35,552 nt of DNA from an uncultured Nostoc sp. (GTDB taxonomy: Bacteria > Cyanobacteriota > Cyanobacteriia > Cyanobacteriales > Nostocaceae): assembly GCF_937863485.1 (NCBI RefSeq), contig NZ_CALMFY010000041.1:1-35552 (forward strand), given 5' to 3'. The notes beneath the pieces were generated by a model. It saw only the letters and a list, made by a program, of their open reading frames with translations. It was not told the origin of the DNA and searched no databases. Of the stretch, positions 24,016 to 31,493 are shown in pieces (within the stretch, counting starts at the first letter, position 1; every line of letters starts with the position of its first letter). The position numbers and the translations under genes are program-made.

Positions 24016-25320
24016 TTAAATCCCACCCACAAACCGACCAGGACTTAAAATATTCTTACTATCAAACTGTTCCTTAATGCGGCGCATCAGCGGCAAAGCA
24101 TTCTCCGTATAGCCCCAAACATCTATTTGTTCTTTAACCGCCACTGGTGCTTCCAGAATTGTTAAAAAACCTCTATGAGCTTGAGTGCGATCGCGCACTT
24201 TCAAAACCTGATTTTTACCCTCTAATTGTAACAAACCTAAACCACTACCAATGTGAATCAAACCTAACTCTACCTGAGTCAAAATCTCCACAGCAGCAGT
24301 AGGTAACACTCCTATTTTGCAGGTAATTACAGATTCTGTGGCAGTATAATGTATTCGTTCTTGCAATCTCTGCCATAGACTAGCTTCATCACCATCTACA
24401 TAAATAGCCCCATCTAACCCCAACTTTTGCCCTACTTCCAAAACTCGGTTTGACTGTTCCTTAACACTCTCACTAATACTTTGAAAACGAGCAATTAATC
24501 CCAGTCCTTCACCCAAACCTAAGCTGGACACCAGTTTAGTTGATAGCAAATCAGCTTGGACTGGTGTTAACCCCGAACCTCGAAGAATATCAGCTGCTTG
24601 GGATACAGCCTCCGCCGTACCAGTTAGTACCACCGTCCCCGATGCCTCAGCTAGCGGATACAGGCGAAAAGTTAGTTGACTAATAAAGCCTAATGTGCCA
24701 TACGACCCAGTAAGCAACTTCATCAAGTCATATCCGGCAACATTTTTAACTACTCTTCCCCCAGCTTTGGTGACTTGTCCATCAGCACGGACAAAGGTAA
24801 TACCTAGTAACTGATCGCGCACACTACCATAACGTTGCCGCAGAGAACCAGTATCACCTGTAGCAACAATACCGCCAATGGTAGCTAACTCTGGTGCTGT
24901 GGGGTCAAGGGCAAGAAATTGCCGCGACTTTGCCAAAAGCGCTTGGAGATCAGAGAATTTCATCCCAGCTTCTACCGTGATTGTCAAATCACCAACAGCG
25001 TGTTCAATCAGTTGGTTGATCCGCTGTGTACTGACTACAACATCAATCCCCTTGGCTAAACCACCCCAGTTGAGTTTACTACTATTACCACAGGGGAGGA
25101 CACGCCAGTTGTTACTGTGAGCTGTGGCAATGACTGCTGCTAGCTGTTGTTGGCTGCGCGGATAGACAATACAACTGGGAGGATTTCCAGAAGCTATAGC
25201 CTGTTGGATACGTTTTTGCTGACCTAGTTCGATGTTTTCCCAAAGGCAAACAGCATTTTCTTCGCCGACGATAGATGCAAAATAAGAAGCGTAGACGCCT
25301 TGCGGCTTGTCGTTAGACAT
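24016..25320 (-). CDS. glcE: FAD-binding glycolate dehydrogenase subunit GlcE
   Basis: The 434-residue flavoprotein has the PCMH-type FAD domain: CIVYPRSQQQLAAVIATAHSN, VLPCGNSSKLNWGG, VEAGMKFSDLQALLA, IGGIVATGDTGSLRQRYGSVRD and GGRVVKNVAGYDLMKLLTGS, which is a diagnostic block for GlcD/GlcE-type oxidoreductases. The FAD is held by these loops. The shorter C-terminal domain ends in NILSPGRFVGG. GlcE partners GlcF (next gene, same strand). Length is near the upper range of bacterial GlcE. The ATG at 25320 gives an ordinary start, although a dead sfnB-like fragment precedes it. Confidence 0.9.
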   Translation of the reverse strand: MSNDKPQGVYASYFASIVGEENAVCLWENIELGQQKRIQQAIASGNPPSCIVYPRSQQQLAAVIATAHSNNWRVLPCGNSSKLNWGGLAKGIDVVVSTQRINQLIEHAVGDLTITVEAGMKFSDLQALLAKSRQFLALDPTAPELATIGGIVATGDTGSLRQRYGSVRDQLLGITFVRADGQVTKAGGRVVKNVAGYDLMKLLTGSYGTLGFISQLTFRLYPLAEASGTVVLTGTAEAVSQAADILRGSGLTPVQADLLSTKLVSSLGLGEGLGLIARFQSISESVKEQSNRVLEVGQKLGLDGAIYVDGDEASLWQRLQERIHYTATESVITCKIGVLPTAAVEILTQVELGLIHIGSGLGLLQLEGKNQVLKVRDRTQAHRGFLTILEAPVAVKEQIDVWGYTENALPLMRRIKEQFDSKNILSPGRFVGGI

Positions 25321-25528
25321 CGCTTTGATTCAGTATTATTTTTATTACACCCTACATCTAATTTACTGGCTAACCTGACTAAAAAAGCGCATTGTCGATT
25401 AATATAGCGGTTCTCGACCCAGTGAGGTACAATTTTGACCTCTCTACAAACCTCTCCCCCTACTTGGAAGCTACGGTGTACACACAAGTTGAAAAAAACC
25501 TTATCCACAACAAGTTTGAGTTTGGTAG

Positions 25529-25557
25529 GGTGCGTTATCGCGGCAGCGTAACGCACC
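25529..25557. repeat. GGTGCGTTA inverted repeat element, second copy
   Basis: GGTGCGTTA at 25529-25537 pairs with TAACGCACC at 25549-25557. It matches the hairpin at 14356-14383 and sits at the breakpoint of the sfnB-like pseudogene. Confidence 0.7.
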
Positions 25558-25559
25558 GT

Positions 25560-25793
25560 CAATGTGAGGATGGCATTGGAAACAAATGCCCCTCCATATT
25601 CCTTGGCTACAGTGATTCCCCATAACCCACTAGCAGAGAACTTTTTCACCTTTTCATAGGGTAGACGCCGCTGCTGATGGCGTTCTGAATCTCCCTTGAC
25701 AAATTCATCTGGCAGTTTTTTAGCGATCGCGATCGCTTCAGCATCACTACTAATCACATGTGCTTTTTGTTCAGGATAAATTACTGTTGTCAT
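25560..25793 (-). pseudogene. Truncated sfnB-like acyl-CoA dehydrogenase fragment
   Basis: From ATG 25793 the frame reads YPEQKAHVISSDAEAIAIA, KKLPDEFVKGDSERHQQRR, LPYEKVKKFSASGLWGITV and KEYGGAFVSNA, the N-terminus of SfnB-type flavin monooxygenases (acyl-CoA dehydrogenase superfamily) used in sulfonate/sulfone assimilation. The similarity ends after about 75 residues at the GGTGCGTTA repeat, where a protein of about 400 residues would be expected. The gene was therefore cut at a repeat. Upstream start codons up to 25904 add no family residues. Confidence 0.8.
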
Positions 25794-25887
25794 AGATGAG
25801 TGTGAAACAAATACGGGGATTCTTCTGATGTCTTCACTTAGAGATTCCCCGTATTTGTAGAGTTGTACCACAAACTCAAAATTCATT

Positions 25888-26637
25888 ATGCAGCTTACGC
25901 TCATCCTTCAGCTACAGATTGCTTTATTTGTTGCATTTCTCTTGCTGGTTATATGCATTATCAAGATTTGGCTTCAGAGGAAAGCTTTGGAACAGTACCG
26001 AAAATCCACAGAACTATTTAAGCAGTCTGTACAATATCAAGAATCTATAGAGCTTTTCAGACAAGCTATAAATGAGTATGAATTCCTACTTAAAGAACAT
26101 GGGATAGATACATCAAAACCAAAAGCTAAAGTTCCCCAGCAATCAATATCGATACCACCTTTGCAATTCAAAGTAACTCAAGGGGAAATAGACATTAACA
26201 ACAAATATCTGCACAGTGAATTAATTGCTCTAACCAACAACGTAAAGACAGCTAATCAATTACTGGTAAAACAGCGCCAATTGTACCCAGGTAAATCTGA
26301 GAACTGGCTTTTAAAACAAGTTATTAGTGACTTGAAGCTCAAAAAACCACAGGAACAACTACGTTCAAAAACACCACAAACACAAACAGAAGTTTCTCTA
26401 TCTCCACCCTCAGAGACGCCATTACCAGACCTCAAAAAAATGAAGAGGCAGCCTAGTAAACCAAAAGGAGTATCCAAGAATAATCCATTGTATAAAGAAC
26501 TTCTTAATTTAATCAGTGGCAATGAAGAAATAGCCAATCGGTTGATTACACATCAGCAACAATTAAACCCAGATAAATTAGAGAACTGGATTTTGGAAAA
26601 AGTTGTTGGTGACATAAAACGTGATCGGCGTGTTTGA
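25888..26637 (+). CDS. Membrane-anchored protein with a duplicated cyanobacterial motif
   Basis: Residues 7-28 of this 249-residue protein form one N-terminal membrane helix. A helical region follows to about 72, then a Pro/Gln/Ser-rich spacer. Two copies of a short motif lie 94 residues apart: ELIALTNNVKTANQLLV...YPGKSENWLLKQVISDL at 107-152 and ELLNLISGNEEIANRLI...NPDKLENWILEKVVGDI at 201-246. The pattern (L..L..G....A..L......P.....W...KV..D) recurs in many cyanobacterial proteins of unknown function. I do not know the role. It is transcribed opposite to its neighbours. Confidence 0.82.
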   Translation: MQLTLILQLQIALFVAFLLLVICIIKIWLQRKALEQYRKSTELFKQSVQYQESIELFRQAINEYEFLLKEHGIDTSKPKAKVPQQSISIPPLQFKVTQGEIDINNKYLHSELIALTNNVKTANQLLVKQRQLYPGKSENWLLKQVISDLKLKKPQEQLRSKTPQTQTEVSLSPPSETPLPDLKKMKRQPSKPKGVSKNNPLYKELLNLISGNEEIANRLITHQQQLNPDKLENWILEKVVGDIKRDRRV

Positions 26638-26766
26638 CGAACCTACGCGATCGCCCGCGATCAAATCTCCAGTTAGCAGAATGAAGCGCTTGAGGTTTAT
26701 CAAGACTAAAATCCTGACTATAAACTTTAATTTCTTTAAACCTAGCTACTTAGCATTTTCAAAATT

Positions 26767-27825
26767 TTAAGCCAGAACCACTGCTGGTTGCTGCCAACGT
26801 CCCACTGCCTTACCAATCACTGATAATTCTTGCATCAAGTTATCGAAACGGTCTGGTGTCAGAGATTGGGGCCCATCAGATAAGGCTTTAGCAGGGTTGG
26901 GGTGAACCTCTATCATCAGGGAATCGGTGCCAGCTGCGATCGCAGCCATTGCCATTGAAGGCACAAACTCAGACCAACCTACGCCGTGGCTGGGGTCAAT
27001 CATGATTGGCAGGTGAGTCAGCTTTCGCAACACTGGCACTACCGATAAATCCAGCGTATTTCGCGTATACTGGCGGTCAAAGGTGCGTATTCCCCTTTCA
27101 CACAAGATTACATTCGGATTGCCAGATGCCAAAACATACTCGGCTGCCATCAACCAATCTTCAATAGTAGCCGCCATTCCCCGCTTCAAGAGAACTGGTT
27201 TCGCCTGCGCTCCCACTTTTTTGAGCAAAGAGAAATTCTGCATATTTCTTGCCCCTACCTGGATCACGTCAGCAATTTCGGCAATTTTATCCAGGTCAGC
27301 AGCATCCATCACTTCTGTAATAATACCTAGTCCACTCACTTCGCGTGCCCTCGCCAACAAATCCAAAGCACTCTCGCCATGTCCTTGGAAGGCATAGGGT
27401 GAAGTCCGAGGTTTGTATGCCCCGCCCCGCAAAAACTTGGCTCCAGCCGTTTTGACACGCCGCGCTGTCTCCAGAATCATTTCTTCATTTTCTACGGAGC
27501 AGGGACCGGCAACGACTACCAAGGGGTGGTGTTCACCAAATACCACTGCTCCATTAGGAGTATTAACTACCACTTCTGAAGCTTCGTCGTGACGGTATTG
27601 GCGACTTGCTCGTTTGTAAGGCTGCTCTACTCGCAACACCTGCTCAATCCAGGGGTTAAGTTCTTGAATTTGTAGTGGATCTAAGTTGGCGGTTTCACCT
27701 ACTAGACCAATAACTACTTTGTGTTGACCAATAATTTTTTCTGGAGTTAACCCCCAGCTAGTTAGTTCCTGATCAATGCGGTTTATTTCCGCCTCTGGGG
27801 AACCACTTTTCATTACTATAATCAT
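26767..27825 (-). CDS. aroF: 3-deoxy-7-phosphoheptulonate synthase (DAHP synthase), AroF type I-beta
   Basis: This is the first enzyme of the shikimate pathway; it condenses phosphoenolpyruvate with erythrose 4-phosphate. The 352-residue protein has an N-terminal ferredoxin-like regulatory domain (about residues 1-75), as in the feedback-controlled I-beta subgroup. The catalytic barrel follows: AGPCSVEN at about 106-113, GGAYKPRTSPYAFQGHG with the PEP-binding KPRTS, QVGARNMQNFSLL, VLLKRGMAAT, ILCERGIRTF, IDPSHGVG and EVHPNPAKALSDGPQSLTP. All blocks are in order and complete. Start at ATG 27825. Confidence 0.96.
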   Translation of the reverse strand: MIIVMKSGSPEAEINRIDQELTSWGLTPEKIIGQHKVVIGLVGETANLDPLQIQELNPWIEQVLRVEQPYKRASRQYRHDEASEVVVNTPNGAVVFGEHHPLVVVAGPCSVENEEMILETARRVKTAGAKFLRGGAYKPRTSPYAFQGHGESALDLLARAREVSGLGIITEVMDAADLDKIAEIADVIQVGARNMQNFSLLKKVGAQAKPVLLKRGMAATIEDWLMAAEYVLASGNPNVILCERGIRTFDRQYTRNTLDLSVVPVLRKLTHLPIMIDPSHGVGWSEFVPSMAMAAIAAGTDSLMIEVHPNPAKALSDGPQSLTPDRFDNLMQELSVIGKAVGRWQQPAVVLA

Positions 27826-28027
27826 GTGAAAATTCCTGATTAATTGAGTAAATTTTTCTGTAAATCGGCTAACTTTATTATTGCCTATTGCCCTAATTAC
27901 GAATAGTTAAAAAGAAAATTTATTTACAAAATATACCGCTCAGTCAGTCGCTTGACGCTCAGTCAGTGATTTTACTGTTCAACAACTGGATATGGGGTAT
28001 AAAAATCATTATATAATTTTAATTAGT

Positions 28028-28060
28028 AATGTTGAAGTTATAAATTTCAACTTCAACATT
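28028..28060. terminator. Hairpin between PAM68-like gene and aroF
   Basis: An 11-bp perfect inverted repeat (AATGTTGAAGT / ACTTCAACATT) with an 11-base loop lies about 50 bp after the PAM68-like gene on the minus strand. On the plus strand it is followed by CACTTTTTTA, so it is a better terminator for plus-strand reads than for the gene upstream. Its role is uncertain. Confidence 0.5.
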
Positions 28061-28112
28061 CACTTTTTTATTTACCCAATACCGTAGTTATCTAATACCT
28101 GAGCGCCGGTCT

Positions 28113-28583
28113 TTATGAGTTTTTTTGCCGAGTTTCGCGCCAAGCTGCCACCATTCGTCCGCAATTGGTGTTGAACTCACCCAAACCCAGCAGACTTCCG
28201 ACTCTTTCTTCATCCCAAGAGGCAGAGAGAACGCCATAAGTTATCCCTAAAACCCCCAAACCAAATAATCCCATATTTACCAATAACACGGCAATGGGAG
28301 CTAGTTGGATGTGGGAGTAGATAGCAAGCAGATAGCTGACAACCAGGGTGGTAATGCCCAAAGCTGTTGGTACACCACAGAACGCAGCTACCCGGCGGAT
28401 CATCCGCTGGCTGACTACTTGGGGAATAGCCATCTCTTCTTTGGTGTAAGACCGTTTTCTATCAGCTTGTTTGCCAGACTCCTCTGGCTGTGCTGCCGGT
28501 TTACTTTGAGTCTTTACGGGTTTTTGGCGCTTTTTCTTTGGTTCAAAGGGCAAGCGGCTGCTTTCAGATTCTTCAGCAGACAT
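28113..28583 (-). CDS. PAM68-like photosystem II assembly protein (DUF3464)
   Basis: The 156-residue protein has the layout of the cyanobacterial homologs of plant PAM68: a charged, Lys/Pro/Gln-rich N-terminus (KKKRQKPVKTQSK), an IPQVVSQRMIRRVA block, and two membrane helices at about 68-90 and 98-122, followed by SASWDEERVGSLLGLGEF. PAM68 proteins help assemble photosystem II reaction centres in the thylakoid. It is directly downstream of rpsO (12 bp apart, same strand), an arrangement found in other cyanobacteria. ATG at 28583. Confidence 0.88.
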   Translation of the reverse strand: MSAEESESSRLPFEPKKKRQKPVKTQSKPAAQPEESGKQADRKRSYTKEEMAIPQVVSQRMIRRVAAFCGVPTALGITTLVVSYLLAIYSHIQLAPIAVLLVNMGLFGLGVLGITYGVLSASWDEERVGSLLGLGEFNTNCGRMVAAWRETRQKNS

Positions 28584-28595
28584 AAGCGGTAGTCC

Positions 28596-28865
28596 CTATC
28601 CACGAATACCGAGACGAGCAATCAAAGCTTGATACTTTTCTCGGCTTTCCTGCGATATATAGGCTAGAAGACGCTTGCGCTGACCAATTAGCTTCAATAG
28701 TCCCCGCCGGGAAGAATGGTCTTTTTTATTTGCCTGGAGATGTTCGCTGAGGCGGTTGATGCGCTCAGTTAGCATGGCAACTTGGACATCGGCCGAACCA
28801 GTGTCGGTTTCGTGAACTTGGTAGTTAGAAATTATTTCTTGTTTCCGCAGTTGCGTCAGAGCCAT
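28596..28865 (-). CDS. rpsO: 30S ribosomal protein S15
   Basis: S15 binds the central domain of 16S rRNA in the small subunit. The 89-residue sequence is canonical: [64 protein letters not shown] and [21 protein letters not shown]. The start at ATG 28865 matches all family members; upstream in-frame codons up to 28913 ([10 protein letters not shown]) are not conserved and I rejected them. It is followed at 12 bp by the PAM68-like gene. Confidence 0.98.
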   Translation of the reverse strand: MALTQLRKQEIISNYQVHETDTGSADVQVAMLTERINRLSEHLQANKKDHSSRRGLLKLIGQRKRLLAYISQESREKYQALIARLGIRG

Positions 28866-29644
28866 GATCGATTCAATTTCTAGTTTTTCTAAATGTATGC
28901 AGCAGTCTCCCATAATATCACAGCCCTCAAGCTGGATGTGGAATCATCTTTACTGCTACATGTTGCATTCTAAAAGACTAAGTAAGTCAGAAGCCAGACT
29001 CCAGTCTTATCTGGTAGTAAAAACGGTGAGTATAATCCATAACTAATTGTATTTGCAGCTGCGATCGCTTCACAGAGCAATACCTGCGGCAATCTGACTA
29101 TTGCGATTTTCACAGGAATTTATAGGCGTTGTTGCAAGAGTTGATATGAGAGGCGAGCGCCTACTTTTTAACAAACACCGAGCCAGAACATTATTAAGTC
29201 TTTACCAACGAGTGTTGCAAGCAGAGTCAGCAGGAGAGCGGACGCACCCTTTGCAATTAATTCTATTAAAATGATCCTATTCTCTATCCAAACCGCAATA
29301 ATGCGGAGAATATTTACAATCAGCAATTAATAAGACTCGCCAAGGAGTATAAAAGACTCGTCAACGGAGTTCAAAGGCTCTCCAACGAGTATAAAAGACT
29401 CTTTAACGCAGTTCAAAGACTCGCCGATGAGTATAAAAGACTCGTTAACGCAGTTCAAAGACTTGCCAACGAGTATAAAATACTCTTTAACGGAGTTATT
29501 GTATGGAATATTCCATTTTCTACACTCAGAAGTGCCAAACTACAGAATTTCGATGTTTGGATACTGCCGATTAGCGATCGCGCAATCAGAAGAAAGTCAA
29601 ACAGAGTAAACTAGAACCTACATCTACTATTTGGCTGGCTACTG
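28866..29644. other. Gene-free stretch with a 21-bp minisatellite
   Basis: No gene is recognisable between rpsO and the GH13 gene. A HIP1 site lies near 29060. Some plus- and minus-strand fragments near 29150-29250 look like degraded coding DNA but match nothing I can name. The 21-bp tandem repeat at 29332-29497 is listed separately. Confidence 0.55.
29332..29497. repeat. 21-bp minisatellite, about 8 units in an alternating 42-bp pattern
   Basis: Eight consecutive 21-base units begin with GACTC and alternate between two forms: GACTCGCCAACGAGTATAAA(A) and GACTCTTTAACGCAGTTCAA(A). Units of the same form are more alike than neighbours, so the real unit is 42 bp. Each unit contains ACTC...GAGT short inverted pieces. 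Because 21 is a multiple of three, several frames stay open: one plus-strand frame gives DSPTSIK/DSLTQFK heptads that continue to a TAA at about 29607-29609, but a TAA lies directly before the first unit and the only ATG is inside the array (29427). Confidence 0.85.
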
Positions 29645-31309
29645 CTAAACAAATATCTTGGCTGTATAACTTGGCAAGTCAGTGATTAAACCATCTTTCC
29701 CAACTTCCACTTCCCGCTTGAGGAACCAATCTTGCCAATACTCAGCAGTTGGGAAGTCTGGAATTTGATATTTAGTCAGATTCTGGTCAGAAAAATTAGC
29801 CACGACAACAACACGAGAATTCTGCTCATCCCAGCGAGTGTAAGCCAGCACTTTATCGTCGGCATTTTCGTAGAAAAACTTGATATTGTCACTTTGCAAG
29901 GCGAGATTCTGCTTGCGTAGAGCAATGAGTTTTTGATAATACTCAAATAAATCACGATTCTGGTCGCCTGATAACAAAGACCAATTAATCTTCTGTGGCT
30001 TAGTCACATCTTGGCTTTTTAGCTGGTATTCGCCAAACTCTTCTCCCATCCAGAGCATTGGTATACCCATCGCTGTCATTAAGAGAACAGCTGCTAACTT
30101 CGCTCGCTGAAATGCGTCTGCGTCAAAGATACCGCGATCGCCTAATTCTCGCAATAGACGTTCGCGATCGTGGGTTGCCAAATAATTTATCACATTGGTA
30201 GCGATCGCATAACCCTGCTGCTTGGGATCTAAAATTTGCTTTAGTTGTTCTATTTCAAATGTTTCTCCACAAATATATGGAAGTATAAAGTATCGAAAAC
30301 TCTCATGCCAACAACCATCTAATGGCCCATCTGGCTTAACTACAGTTTTTGTATCGGGAATATGTTCAGCAATATTATAAAACTGCTTGGGTGCAGCATG
30401 GTTTTTCCCTTGCTGTGCTAGCCAGTCGAGAAATTCAAAGTTAGCCAATTGGCGCACTGCATCAAAACGAATTCCATCAATGTGATACTCCTGAATGAAA
30501 AATTGCACCACATCTCCAACGTATTTCCATGCAGGTTTAACATTTAATTTTTTATCATAATTATCATAGTTAAACTCTGGCCCCCAATAATTATCTGGGT
30601 CTTCAGGATAATGCATGTATTCGTAATACCAGTAATTCCGGTCAATTAGCATTAATGGGCATTCTTCATCAGTGTGATTATAAATTCCATCCATAAAAAC
30701 GCGAATGCCTCTAGCATGACACTCATCTATTAACCGTTTTAAATCTTCTGTTGAACCGTAACTAGATTCTGTAGCAAAGAAGTGGCGGACTTTATAGCCC
30801 CAGTTATAGTTACCGGGATACTCATTAACTGGCATTAATTCAATTGCATTAACTCCCAATTCAACCAGATAATCTAACTTGGCAATTATCCCTAAATATT
30901 TACCTTGTTTGTCAAGGCCAACCTCATCACCAGTAAAATCTGCAACGTGCATTTCATATATGACTAATTCTTGATTGTCAGGCAACAGTTTCTCGTCATG
31001 TTGCCAAACGTAAGTATCAATAATGCGTTGCCCATTTTTAATCTGCACAATGCTAAATTTTTCTGTTTCATTAACATCTGTTGCATTCGGGTCAATAACA
31101 TCTACCCACTCATCAAGTGCAAAATTTGGGCTTTTGCTTTGAATACGAAATTTATATTGATAGATGCCGTCTTCAAGTTTTACTTGAGTGCGGAAATAAC
31201 CATCTTCACTTTTTTCCATTGGGATTTCTTTCCACTCAGAAAAAGACCCAATTAAAGCTGCTCCTTTGTTACGAGGAGCAAACAATGTAAATTCAATTAA
31301 ACTTGCCAT
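29645..31309 (-). CDS. GH13 alpha-amylase/branching-enzyme-like glucan hydrolase with CBM48-type N-domain
   Basis: This 554-residue protein starts with an immunoglobulin-like CBM48 domain (about 1-90: FTLFAPRNKGAALIGSFSEW, DGIYQYKFRI). The catalytic barrel follows with all GH13 motifs: MDGIYNH (region I, Asp-207 to His-212), GIRFDAVR (nucleophile Asp-283), IAEHIPD (acid/base Glu-315) and LATHDRER (His-380, Asp-381). The end is a beta-sandwich with VVVVANFSDQNL. It would act on glycogen or malto-oligosaccharides. It resembles the branching-enzyme/trehalohydrolase side of GH13 but is shorter than GlgB (over 600), so the exact activity is open. ATG at 31309. Confidence 0.9.
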   Translation of the reverse strand: MASLIEFTLFAPRNKGAALIGSFSEWKEIPMEKSEDGYFRTQVKLEDGIYQYKFRIQSKSPNFALDEWVDVIDPNATDVNETEKFSIVQIKNGQRIIDTYVWQHDEKLLPDNQELVIYEMHVADFTGDEVGLDKQGKYLGIIAKLDYLVELGVNAIELMPVNEYPGNYNWGYKVRHFFATESSYGSTEDLKRLIDECHARGIRVFMDGIYNHTDEECPLMLIDRNYWYYEYMHYPEDPDNYWGPEFNYDNYDKKLNVKPAWKYVGDVVQFFIQEYHIDGIRFDAVRQLANFEFLDWLAQQGKNHAAPKQFYNIAEHIPDTKTVVKPDGPLDGCWHESFRYFILPYICGETFEIEQLKQILDPKQQGYAIATNVINYLATHDRERLLRELGDRGIFDADAFQRAKLAAVLLMTAMGIPMLWMGEEFGEYQLKSQDVTKPQKINWSLLSGDQNRDLFEYYQKLIALRKQNLALQSDNIKFFYENADDKVLAYTRWDEQNSRVVVVANFSDQNLTKYQIPDFPTAEYWQDWFLKREVEVGKDGLITDLPSYTAKIFV

Positions 31310-31493
31310 TTCCCTTGTTTTAAATATATCTTCTTGGAAGTAGTCTGTGTCATCAGGTATGAGAATAGAAACTTACTCTTTTCCTGAGACCTTTTAAGAT
31401 TTTACTTTCTTGCAAATGACCATACATCTATCTTTAGCTAGTCTTGCTTAAAAAGAAATATTATACTTTTAAATTTACTTGGCTGTAGATTTT

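Noticed and set aside
24878..25120. Plus-strand frame inside glcE
   Set aside because: Antisense shadow of a conserved enzyme gene.
25794..25904. Longer 226-aa frame around the sfnB-like fragment
   Set aside because: Residues before ATG 25793 and after about 25560 have no family similarity and come from neighbouring or repeat DNA.
28866..28913. Upstream extension of rpsO to 28913
   Set aside because: S15 proteins start at MALT; the extra 16 residues are not conserved.
29427..29609. 60-aa plus-strand frame starting inside the minisatellite
   Set aside because: The only ATG lies within a repeat unit, there is no ribosome site, and other frames are equally open because the unit is 21 bp.
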